A stretch of 17,010 nucleotides of DNA, from NCBI GenBank assembly GCA_022600695.1, contig JAHZJY010000262.1, forward strand, positions 1 to 17,010, written 5' to 3'. Each line of letters opens with the position of its first letter. Positions within the stretch are counted from its first letter, which is position 1. Source of the stretch: Actinomycetes bacterium (GTDB lineage: Bacteria > Actinomycetota > Actinomycetes > Mycobacteriales > Mycobacteriaceae). The translations under genes were made by a program, and so were the position numbers. Shown here in pieces: positions 1 through 6,457 of this stretch. The notes under the pieces were generated by a model, which worked only from the letters and a program-made list of their open reading frames with translations, had not been told where the DNA came from and did not search any database.

Positions 1-69
1 CGCCTCCGCTCGCGGGCGCTGATTGCTCGCCTCCGCTCGCGGGCGCTGATTGCTCGCCTCCGCTCGCGG
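1..69. repeat. 27-bp tandem repeat, about 2.6 copies, in frame within the RNase H gene
   Basis: Copies occupy 1-27 and 28-54 (identical), followed by a 15-base partial copy at 55-69. The array may continue beyond the left edge. Because 27 is a multiple of three, the minus-strand reading frame is kept and encodes repeats of ASGGEQSAP directly after the RNase H fold, in the expected inter-domain linker. Changes in copy number would only lengthen or shorten the linker. Confidence 0.9.
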
Positions 70-463
70 CATCCATCGCTTCGTTGGCCAGCCGGTCCGC
101 GTACGTATTTCGCTCCCGCGGGATCCAGCTGAAGCTGATCGCATCGAAGGTGGACGCCAGCGCCCGTGCCTGCTGATGTAGTTCGGCCATCGCGGGGTGC
201 TTGACCTTCCACCGACCGGACATCTGCTCGACGACCAGCTTCGAATCCAACCGCACCGCAACCTCGTCGGCACCCAGCCGGCGCGCCTCCTCCAGCCCGG
301 CGATCAGACCGCGGTACTCAGCCACATTGTTGGTGCTGATTCCGATCTGTTGTTTCTGCTCGGCCAGCACGGTGGCGTGGTCATCGGCCCACACCACGCA
401 ACCGAATCCCGCCGGACCGGGATTGCCGCGGGAGCCGCCGTCTGCCTCGATGATGACTTTCAT
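1..463 (-). CDS. RNase HI domain of a bifunctional RNase H/alpha-ribazole phosphatase (Rv2228c-like), 3' end cut by window edge
   Basis: The visible 154 residues are a complete type I RNase H domain, which cleaves the RNA strand of RNA-DNA hybrids. It opens with EADGGSRGNPGPAGFG, and the four metal-binding carboxylates are all present: D8, E49 (in NNVAEYRG), D73 (in RLDSKLVVEQ) and D123 (in RNTYADRLANEA). The ATG at 463 immediately precedes the first RNase H strand (MKVIIEADGG). The frame stays open to position 1 without a stop. In mycobacteria this domain is normally fused to a C-terminal CobC-type histidine phosphatase (alpha-ribazole phosphatase), so the missing half is inferred, not seen. 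From about residue 133 the protein enters a Gly/Ser/Ala/Glu-rich linker made of a 9-residue repeat (ASGGEQSAP). It is the last gene of a minus-strand cluster, 10 bp after the zinc-ribbon gene. Confidence 0.93.
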   Translation of the reverse strand, partial: MKVIIEADGGSRGNPGPAGFGCVVWADDHATVLAEQKQQIGISTNNVAEYRGLIAGLEEARRLGADEVAVRLDSKLVVEQMSGRWKVKHPAMAELHQQARALASTFDAISFSWIPRERNTYADRLANEAMDAASGGEQSAPASGGEQSAPASGG

Positions 464-473
464 CGGATCGCTT

Positions 474-1214
474 TCACCCGACGGGCCCGGTGATCCGCAG
501 CAGTATCGCCCCGCACTCCGAGCAGCGCAGCACCTCATCCTCGGCTGCCGCCGAGATTCGGGACAGTTCGCCGCGATCGAGTTCGATACGGCACGCCCCG
601 CACCGGCCACCCAACAGCCGACCTGCGCCGATACCCGATCCGCGCCGCTGCCGTTCGTAGAGCTCCAGTAGTTCGCCGTTAAGCCCGGCGGCCAGTTCGG
701 AACGCCGGTCGCTCCGCTCGGCACGGGTCTGCTCGACCTCGGCGAGAACCTCGTCCCGGGTCTGCCGGGTGGTGGACAGCTCGGTGTCCAAACGATCCCG
801 CGCGGCTCGTTCGGCGGTCTCCTCGGCGGCCAGTTGTTCCCGGCGTTCCATCACCTCCAAGAGGGTGTCCTCAAGGCTGGCCTGTCGGCGCTCCAGGGTG
901 CCCAATTCGTGCTGAAGATCCGCGAGCTGCTTGGAATCGCTCACCGAACCGGAGTTCAACAGGCTGCGGTCGCGGTCCTCCCGCTGCCGGACCGCGTCGA
1001 CCTCCGTCTCCAGCTTGGATACCTCGGCGTCCACGTCCTCGCAGGCGATCCCGAGCGCTGCCAGGCGGTCCGCGACCGCCTGATGCTCCGCTTGGACCTC
1101 CTCGTATCGCTGCTGCTCCGGAAGGTGCGTGGCACGGTGAGCCAGGCGACTCAGCTCGGCATCGACCCCAACCAGCTCGAGCAGGGAATGTTGCTGCCAG
1201 GCATCAGCTTTCAT
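474..1214 (-). CDS. Coiled-coil C4 zinc-ribbon protein (Rv2229c-like)
   Basis: This 246-residue protein is close in length to its M. tuberculosis counterpart Rv2229c. Residues about 10-180 are heptad-rich and charged (many Glu, Arg, Leu), as expected of a long antiparallel coiled-coil hairpin. The C-terminus is a zinc ribbon with ligands C205 and C208 ([10 protein letters not shown]) and C231 and C234 ([10 protein letters not shown]). This architecture matches the CT398/HP0958 family, whose members act as adaptors that bind proteins or RNA; the mycobacterial role is not established. The ATG at 1214 overlaps the stop codon of the upstream Nif3-like gene as ATGA, indicating translational coupling. 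The reading frame is open much further upstream, but that part lies inside the Nif3-like gene and was not used. The enzymatic function of the neighbours gives no direct clue to its partner. Confidence 0.9.
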   Translation of the reverse strand: MKADAWQQHSLLELVGVDAELSRLAHRATHLPEQQRYEEVQAEHQAVADRLAALGIACEDVDAEVSKLETEVDAVRQREDRDRSLLNSGSVSDSKQLADLQHELGTLERRQASLEDTLLEVMERREQLAAEETAERAARDRLDTELSTTRQTRDEVLAEVEQTRAERSDRRSELAAGLNGELLELYERQRRGSGIGAGRLLGGRCGACRIELDRGELSRISAAAEDEVLRCSECGAILLRITGPVG

Positions 1215-2344
1215 GACGACCTTCCGGTGTTTTCGATATTCCACGGATCGGTGCGCAGTGGGCACACCGCAACGCCCAGCGCGTCGCCGAAGTGCGACCG
1301 CAGCATGGTGGCGGCCTGCGCGCACCACGGGTACTCGCTGGCCCAGTGCGCGATATCGACCAGTCCGACATCGCTGCGCCGCCGGTGCTCGTCGGCGGGG
1401 TGGTGGCGCAGGTCGGCGGTGACGTAGGCCTGCACACCGGCGGCTGCCGCCGCGGACAGCAGCGAGTCGCCCGCCCCGCCGCAGACGGCGACCCGGCTGA
1501 CCACGGCCTCCGGATCTCCGGCGGCGCGCACACCCCAACTTGTCTGCGGCAGAACCGAACCCACCGTCGTCACGAAATCGCCGAACCGAAGTGGCCGGGC
1601 AACGGTGCCGATCCGGCCGATCCCCGTCCCGGCCGGCAAGCCCGCGAGGCTGAACACGTCGAACGCCGGCTCCTCGTATGGGTGGGCGGCCCGCATCGCA
1701 GCCAGTATCCCGGCCCGGATTCCCGCGGGCGCGATCACCTCGATCCGATCCTCGGCCACCCGTTCAACGGTCCCGACCGTACCGATCGCCGGGGATGCGC
1801 CCGTACCGGGCAGGAACTGACCGATTCCGGCCACACTCCAACTGCAGCCCGAGTAGTCGCCGATACGGCCGGCCCCCGCGGCGAATAGCGCCTCCCGCAC
1901 GGCGTCGGCATCGCCGGCGGGAACGAAGATCACCCACTTGTCCAGAGCCGGGCCGCCGACGGCCGGATCCAGTACCTCCTGGACCGTCAGACCCAGCAGA
2001 TCCGCCAGCGCATCGGAGACACCCGGCCGGGCGGCGTCGGCGTTGGTGTGGGCGGTGAACAGCGCTGAACCGCAGCGGATCAGGCGGTGGATCAGCGCAC
2101 CCTTGGGGGTTCCGGCAGCAACCGTGTCCACTCCGCGCAGCAGTAAAGGATGGTGCGCGAGCAGCAGACCGCGGGGACCGACGGTATCGACGACCGCGGC
2201 CGTGGCGTCTACGGCCACGGTCACCGAGTCGATCAGGTCATCCGGGTCGCCGCAGACCAGCCCCACCGAGTCCCAGTCATGCGCCAAATCGGGCGGATAG
2301 GCGTCATCCAGGGCGGCGATCACTTCGGCCAGCCGCACGCTCAT
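1211..2344 (-). CDS. Nif3-like dinuclear metal-centre hexameric protein (Rv2230c-like; DUF34)
   Basis: This is a 377-residue Nif3/YbgI-family protein. The family has a dinuclear metal centre formed by conserved His, Asp and Glu residues. Here the candidates are H64 and H65 ([10 protein letters not shown]), H99 and D103 (FTAHTNADA), and H333 and E337 ([11 protein letters not shown]). All the expected motifs are intact, including the N-terminal WDSVGL and the [10 protein letters not shown] element at 221-230 of the inserted PII-like domain found in long-form members. The biochemical role is unresolved; YbgI-type proteins have been proposed as GTP cyclohydrolase-like or metal chaperones. The ATG at 2344 forms an ATGA overlap with the cobC stop, and the gene's own stop overlaps the next start the same way. 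It therefore sits in the middle of a translationally coupled run of three genes. Confidence 0.93.
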   Translation of the reverse strand: MSVRLAEVIAALDDAYPPDLAHDWDSVGLVCGDPDDLIDSVTVAVDATAAVVDTVGPRGLLLAHHPLLLRGVDTVAAGTPKGALIHRLIRCGSALFTAHTNADAARPGVSDALADLLGLTVQEVLDPAVGGPALDKWVIFVPAGDADAVREALFAAGAGRIGDYSGCSWSVAGIGQFLPGTGASPAIGTVGTVERVAEDRIEVIAPAGIRAGILAAMRAAHPYEEPAFDVFSLAGLPAGTGIGRIGTVARPLRFGDFVTTVGSVLPQTSWGVRAAGDPEAVVSRVAVCGGAGDSLLSAAAAAGVQAYVTADLRHHPADEHRRRSDVGLVDIAHWASEYPWCAQAATMLRSHFGDALGVAVCPLRTDPWNIENTGRSS

Positions 2345-3378
2345 CGCAATCCCTCCGCAACGGCAGCCACCAGCAGCGGCCAGTCCGGGCGGACCGCGGC
2401 CCGCAAGTGGGCCGGCGTCAGACCGACGAAAGTGTCGCATCGTCGCACCACAATCCCATTGGCGCGCAGATGTTTACGCATCAAAACACCATCCGGGACG
2501 ATGAATGTCACGAACGGCGCATGACCGCTGATCACCTCCAGGCCCAGGCCGCTCAACGCGGCCGCGAACGCGGAACGCAGCCCCGACAGCACCGTCGCGT
2601 CGGCCTTGGCCTGCGTAACCGCGGCGGGTGCGCAGCAGCCGGCGATCGCCTCCAACTGCAGCGTGCCCAGCGGCCAGTGCGGACGATGTGCGGCCAGTCG
2701 GGCCAGCACCGGCGGCGCCCCCAGCGCGTAGCCGACCCGCAGGCCGGCCAGCGACCAGGTCTTGGTCAGGCTGCGCAGCACCAGTAGGTCGGGCAGGCAC
2801 ATATCTGCCACTGACTCCGGCTCTCCGGGCACGGCATCGGCGAACGCTTCGTCGACCACCACCAGCCTGCCCGGGCGGCGCAGGTTCAGCACCGCTTCGT
2901 GCGGGTGCAGCACCCCGGTGGGATTGGTCGGGTTGCCCACCACCACGAGGTCCGCGGTGTCCGGGATCGCCGCGCCGGAAAGCCGGAACGGCGGCGGCAG
3001 CACCACGTGCCGCAGCGGAATGCCGGCGGCCGCCAGGACAGCCTCGGGTTCGGTGAACGACGGGGCGATCAGCGCCGCCAGCCGTGGCTGCAGGGCCGGC
3101 AGCAGGGCGAACCCCTCCGATCCGCCCGCCAGCAGCAACACCTGGTCCTCCGGCACGCCGTGCCGGGCCGCCACCGCGGCGACCGCCGCATCGTGATCAG
3201 CGGGGCTGGGATAACCGGCGAGGTCGGGCAGTCGATCGGCCAGCCGCCGGAGGAGCCAGTCCGGCGGCCCGGCGGGGCGGACGTTGACGGCGAAATCGAG
3301 CAGGCCCGGCGCTCCGGCCTGGTCGCCGTGGTAGCGCGAGCCGGGGCGTACCGGTGTCTCCGCGCCCCGACCGCTCAC
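2341..3378 (-). CDS. cobC: Aminotransferase-like CobC (Rv2231c-like), PLP-dependent, probable threonine-phosphate decarboxylase
   Basis: This is a fold-type I PLP enzyme of 345 residues, related to histidinol-phosphate aminotransferase. Visible PLP-site features are NPTNPTG at 149-155, D176 in VVVDEAF, the Schiff-base lysine K206 in [17 protein letters not shown], and R214 in the same block. In cobalamin synthesis, the homologous enzyme decarboxylates L-threonine O-3-phosphate to (R)-1-amino-2-propanol phosphate, the side arm that CobD/CbiB attaches to the corrin ring. The presence of cobD about 3 kb away supports this use over histidine biosynthesis. The GTG at 3378 was chosen because the conserved part (RYHGDQ...LLDFAVN) begins shortly after; a GTG three codons upstream (3387) is equally in frame. 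The frame stays open far upstream but there overlaps ptkA. The gene is divergent from ptkA, with 75 bp between them. Confidence 0.88.
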   Translation of the reverse strand: MSGRGAETPVRPGSRYHGDQAGAPGLLDFAVNVRPAGPPDWLLRRLADRLPDLAGYPSPADHDAAVAAVAARHGVPEDQVLLLAGGSEGFALLPALQPRLAALIAPSFTEPEAVLAAAGIPLRHVVLPPPFRLSGAAIPDTADLVVVGNPTNPTGVLHPHEAVLNLRRPGRLVVVDEAFADAVPGEPESVADMCLPDLLVLRSLTKTWSLAGLRVGYALGAPPVLARLAAHRPHWPLGTLQLEAIAGCCAPAAVTQAKADATVLSGLRSAFAAALSGLGLEVISGHAPFVTFIVPDGVLMRKHLRANGIVVRRCDTFVGLTPAHLRAAVRPDWPLLVAAVAEGLR

Positions 3379-3453
3379 CAGAAGCACAGTAGTCGGCGGG
3401 GTCCCGGCCGAGCCGACGGCGGTCGACGGCAATCGGTCAGCGACAATGGAGCG
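3379..3453. promoter_or_regulatory. Divergent cobC/ptkA intergenic region with a candidate leaderless ptkA promoter
   Basis: This 75-bp gap must hold the start signals for two opposite transcription units. On the plus strand, GACAAT at 3442-3447 ends six bases before the ptkA GTG at 3454. That is the geometry of mycobacterial leaderless promoters (a -10 of form TANNNT about 6-7 bases before an RTG start). The -11 A and -7 T are present, but the first T is a G. No convincing Shine-Dalgarno sequence precedes the GTG. The assignment is by pattern only. Confidence 0.35.
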
Positions 3454-4122
3454 GTGAGTCCCGTCGTGGCCGGCGTCCGCCCGCAGTTGGTGATCTTCGA
3501 CCTCGACGGCACCCTGACGGATTCGGCCGAGGGCATCGTGGCCAGCTTCCGGCACGCCCTGGCAGAGGTCGGCGCACAGGTTCCCGAGGGCGATCTGGCC
3601 GGCCTGCTGGTGGGGCCGCCCATGCACCGCACCATGGCCGCCCTGGGCCTGGGCGATCGGGTCGACGAGGCGGTCGCCGCCTATCGGGCCGACTACACCG
3701 GCCGCGGCTGGGCGATGAACGTCGTATTCGGCGGCGTCACCGAACTGCTGACCGACCTGCGCGACGCCGGGGTACGGCTGGCGGTGGCCACCTCGAAGGC
3801 CGAACCGACCGCACGGCGCGTCCTCGAGCACTTCGAGATGGCGGGTTATTTCGAGGTGATCGCCGGGGCCAGTCTCGACGGGACCCGGGCCGCCAAATCC
3901 GAGGTGCTGGCCCACGCGCTGGCCCAACTCGATCCGCTGCCGGAGCGGGTATTGATGGTGGGAGACCGTGCCTACGACGTGATCGGCGCCGCCGAGCACG
4001 GGATCGCTACCGTGGTGGTGGGCTGGGGCTACGGCGAAACCGATTTCGCCGAGCCACTCAGCGTCGAGCCGCTGACCCACGTCACGACCATGGCCGAACT
4101 GCGGGAGGTACTCGGTGTCTGA
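3454..4122 (+). CDS. ptkA: HAD-fold protein tyrosine kinase PtkA (Rv2232-like), short form
   Basis: This 222-residue protein has a haloacid dehalogenase fold: motif I FDLDGTLTDSA with D16 and D18, motif II at VATSK (111-115), and the distal acidic motif in MVGDRAYDV (168-176). M. tuberculosis PtkA phosphorylates the phosphatase PtpA, with D85 as catalytic residue and Y262 as autophosphorylation site in that 291-residue protein. Both map here with one constant offset of 69 residues, to D16 and to Y193 in GWGYGE. The core is therefore conserved, but the roughly 69-residue N-terminal extension is absent. The GTG at 3454 directly precedes the fold, and only 25 codons would fit between it and the cobC start. 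It lacks an evident ribosome site. Its end overlaps ptpA by 8 bp, consistent with co-expression. A plain phosphoglycolate phosphatase-like activity cannot be excluded from sequence. Confidence 0.88.
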   Translation: MSPVVAGVRPQLVIFDLDGTLTDSAEGIVASFRHALAEVGAQVPEGDLAGLLVGPPMHRTMAALGLGDRVDEAVAAYRADYTGRGWAMNVVFGGVTELLTDLRDAGVRLAVATSKAEPTARRVLEHFEMAGYFEVIAGASLDGTRAAKSEVLAHALAQLDPLPERVLMVGDRAYDVIGAAEHGIATVVVGWGYGETDFAEPLSVEPLTHVTTMAELREVLGV

Positions 4123-4627
4123 AACCCCGCTGCACGTCACCTTCGTGTGCTCGGGCAACATCTGCCGGTCGCCGATGGCCGAGAAGATGTTCGCCCAGCA
4201 GATCAGCCAACGCGGCCTGACCGATGCTGTCCGGGTGACCAGCGCGGGTACCGGCGGTTGGCATGCCGGCGCCGGCGCCGACGACCGTGCGGTACGGGTG
4301 CTCAGCGACCGCGGCTTCCCCGCCGAACACCGCGCCGCCCAGGTCGGCGAGGACCATCTGGCCGCCGATCTGGTGGTGGCTCTGGGCCGCAACCATCTTC
4401 GGCTCCTCGCCGAGTACGGCGTACCAGCCGAGCGGTTGCGGATGTTGCGGTCATTCGATCCCCGATCCGGTGCGCACCCACCCGATGTGGAAGACCCGTA
4501 CTACGGCGACCACCGCGATTTCGAGGATGTGTTCACCGTTATCGAATTGGCCCTGCCGGGTCTGCATACCTGGGTTGACGAACAGTTGGCCGCTCGGGGA
4601 TCCGCCGGCCGGGAGGTGGCGCGCTGA
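4115..4627 (+). CDS. ptpA: Low-molecular-weight protein tyrosine phosphatase PtpA (Rv2234-like)
   Basis: This 170-residue low-molecular-weight tyrosine phosphatase has the P-loop VCSGNICRSP at 11-20, with nucleophile C12 and R18, and the general acid D127 in the DPYY loop. In M. tuberculosis the equivalents are C11, R17, D126 and the PtkA-phosphorylated pair Y128/Y129, so Y129 and Y130 here are the likely PtkA targets. In pathogenic species PtpA is secreted into the macrophage; no signal peptide is visible here, as expected. The GTG at 4115 begins MSETPLHVTFVCSGN and overlaps the end of ptkA by 8 bp. The preceding GGGAGG at 4103-4108, six bases upstream, is a good ribosome site. The stop overlaps the SURF1 ATG by one base (TGATG), so all three genes are probably one operon. 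Confidence 0.95.
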   Translation: MSETPLHVTFVCSGNICRSPMAEKMFAQQISQRGLTDAVRVTSAGTGGWHAGAGADDRAVRVLSDRGFPAEHRAAQVGEDHLAADLVVALGRNHLRLLAEYGVPAERLRMLRSFDPRSGAHPPDVEDPYYGDHRDFEDVFTVIELALPGLHTWVDEQLAARGSAGREVAR

Positions 4628-5466
4628 TGCGCCGGTTGGCCTTCATGTTGCGGCCGGGATGGATCGCCCTGGCTTTGGTGGTGGCGGCATTCACCTATCT
4701 GGCGTTCACGGTGCTCGCACCCTGGCAGCTGGGCAAGAACACCACCACCAGCAGGGAGAACCGGCAGATCGAGGCGTCCATGACCGCCGGTCCGGTACCG
4801 GTGACCGAATATCTGCCGCAGCAGGACTCGGCGGCACCGAATGCGCAATGGCGCCGGGTCACGGCCACCGGCCGCTACCTTCCCGACACTCAGGTGCTGG
4901 TCCGGCTGCGGGTGATCGGCGGCGGCCCCGCCTACGAAGCGCTCGCCGCGTTCGCCGTCGACGATGGCCCCACCGTGCTGGTCAACCGCGGCTACAAGGC
5001 GCCCGAACAGGGCACCGCGGTACCGCCGATCCCCCCGCCGCCTTCCGGGACGGTGAGCATCACCGCGCGGCTGCGCGACTCCGAGACCGCACCGGCCGAA
5101 GGCAAGAAACCCTTCACCGAGTCGGGTTTCCGGCAGGTCTACGGTATCGACACCACCCAGATCGCCGGACTGATCCAGACCCCCCTGGCCGGTTCCTACC
5201 TACAGCTGATGGCTGACCAACCGGGGGTGCTCGAAGCGCTGCCGCTCCCCCAGCTCGACGCCGGGCCGTTCCTGTCCTACGGCATCCAATGGATCGCCTT
5301 CGGGATCATCGCCCCGATCGGCCTGGGCTATTTCCTGTACGCGGAGATCCGGATCCGCCGCCGGGAGGCCGCCGCGCGGTCGCTGGCCGAGTCCGGGCTG
5401 CAGTCCCCGGCCGAACCGGTCACCGTCGAGGAGAAGCTGGCCGACCGGTACGGACGCCGACGGTGA
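4627..5466 (+). CDS. SURF1-family cytochrome c oxidase assembly protein (Rv2235-like)
   Basis: This 279-residue membrane protein has the SURF1 plan: one N-terminal membrane segment (about 11-31), a large extracytoplasmic domain, and a second membrane segment near the C-terminus (about 218-238, around YGIQWIAFGIIAPIG). Family features include the APWQLGKN element just after the first helix, VNRGY after residue 110, and the YGIQW block at the second helix. SURF1 proteins aid haem a insertion and maturation of aa3-type cytochrome c oxidase. The ATG at 4627 overlaps the ptpA stop by one base. The last 47 bp overlap the convergent cobD gene on the other strand. The C-terminal tail is charged and presumably cytoplasmic. 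Confidence 0.92.
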   Translation: MRRLAFMLRPGWIALALVVAAFTYLAFTVLAPWQLGKNTTTSRENRQIEASMTAGPVPVTEYLPQQDSAAPNAQWRRVTATGRYLPDTQVLVRLRVIGGGPAYEALAAFAVDDGPTVLVNRGYKAPEQGTAVPPIPPPPSGTVSITARLRDSETAPAEGKKPFTESGFRQVYGIDTTQIAGLIQTPLAGSYLQLMADQPGVLEALPLPQLDAGPFLSYGIQWIAFGIIAPIGLGYFLYAEIRIRRREAAARSLAESGLQSPAEPVTVEEKLADRYGRRR

Positions 5467-6388
5467 GCGCCACCGCCGCCACCACCGCGGCGCCCTGCAC
5501 CCACCGCGAAAGCCGCACCGCCCGGCACAGATCTGACACTTCCGGGTCGGGACCGTCACCGAGCGTGGGACGGATCTCCAACTCGTGGCGATACTGGGTC
5601 GGTCCACCCAACCGCACGCCGAGGGCACCGGCGAAGGCGGCCTCCGCGACGCCGGCATTGGGACTCGGGTGCCGGGCCGCGTCGCGCCGCCAGGCCCGAA
5701 CCGCACCTGCCGGCGACTCGCCGAGTAAGCCCGCGCACACCACCGTCAGTGCACCGGTCAGCCTGGCCGGCAGATAGTTGGCGATATCGTCTAATCGTGC
5801 TGCTGCCCAGCCGAATCGGGCGTATCGGGCCGACCGGTTGCCGACCATCGCATCCAGTGTGTTGATCCCGCGGTAGGCCAGCACCCCCGGCACCCCGGCC
5901 AGTGCCGCCCACAGCAACGGGGCGACGTGGGCGTCGGAGGTGTTCTCGGCGATCGATTCGCAGGCCGCGCGGGCCAACCCCGACTCATCGAGCACCGAAG
6001 GGTCGCGGCCGCACAGCGACGGCAGTAAATCCCGGGCACCGTCGAGATCCTCGTCACCGAGCCGATCGGCCATCGCTGAGCCCGTGCGGGCCAGTGTGGT
6101 TCCGCCGAGGGCCACCCAGGTCGCCACTGCCGTCACCGCGGCCCGCCCCGGACCGCGGCCGGCCCGGCCGGAAACCAGCGCTGCTGCACCGGCCAGTCCG
6201 CTCACCAACGCCGCGGTGTGCAGCGCCCCGGCGGCCCGGCTGTCACGGTAAGTCACCGTCTCAAGAGTCGTTGCGCACCAACCGAACCCCGCGACCGGAT
6301 GGCCCCGCCGCGGGTCGGCGAACAGGGCGTCGACGCCGCAGCCCGCCGCGATTCCGGCCGCCGCCCACCGGTTGTGCGCCTTCACCAC
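5420..6388 (-). CDS. cobD: Adenosylcobinamide-phosphate synthase CobD/CbiB (Rv2236c-like)
   Basis: This 322-residue integral membrane enzyme attaches aminopropanol (or its phosphate) to adenosylcobyric acid, giving adenosylcobinamide (phosphate). Family motifs are present in order: DALFADPRRGHPVAGFG (20-36), ENTSDAHVAPLLW (148-160), YRGINTLDAMVGN (172-184), the DDIANYLPARLT block (200-211) and HPSPNAGVAEAAF (240-252). Several hydrophobic stretches fit membrane segments, the last at about 298-312. The start is one of two adjacent GTG codons (6388 or 6385). GAGAGG at 6399-6394 lies 5 bases from the first and 8 from the second, so the second is slightly better placed. Its 3' end runs 47 bp into SURF1. 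Its substrate is expected from CobC in this window. Confidence 0.94.
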   Translation of the reverse strand: MVKAHNRWAAAGIAAGCGVDALFADPRRGHPVAGFGWCATTLETVTYRDSRAAGALHTAALVSGLAGAAALVSGRAGRGPGRAAVTAVATWVALGGTTLARTGSAMADRLGDEDLDGARDLLPSLCGRDPSVLDESGLARAACESIAENTSDAHVAPLLWAALAGVPGVLAYRGINTLDAMVGNRSARYARFGWAAARLDDIANYLPARLTGALTVVCAGLLGESPAGAVRAWRRDAARHPSPNAGVAEAAFAGALGVRLGGPTQYRHELEIRPTLGDGPDPEVSDLCRAVRLSRWVQGAAVVAAVALTVGVRTGRPASPRR

Positions 6389-6457
6389 GGCAGCCTCTCA
6401 CACGTGATTGACTGCCTCCACGAGCCAACGAACGTACAAGCCAACGGAAGCGGAGCA
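6389..6457. promoter_or_regulatory. Divergent cobD/amidohydrolase intergenic region
   Basis: This 69-bp gap must serve both cobD (minus) and the amidohydrolase (plus). On the minus strand GAGAGG (6399-6394) is the cobD ribosome site. On the plus strand GGAAG and GGAG just before the ATG at 6458 serve the amidohydrolase. TTGACT occurs at about 6408-6413, but no -10 element lies at a normal distance from it. No cobalamin riboswitch fits in so short a gap. Confidence 0.4.

Noticed and set aside
1..69. CRISPR-like array
   Set aside because: The repeats are directly adjacent with no spacers and are in frame with a coding sequence.
3379..4392. Minus-strand open frame continuing upstream of cobC
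   Set aside because: It overlaps ptkA and ptpA, which have clear family motifs; the conserved CobC sequence begins only after the GTG at 3378.
6389..6457. Cobalamin riboswitch upstream of cobD
   Set aside because: The gap is only 69 bp and shows no B12-box-like sequence; a cobalamin riboswitch needs far more length.
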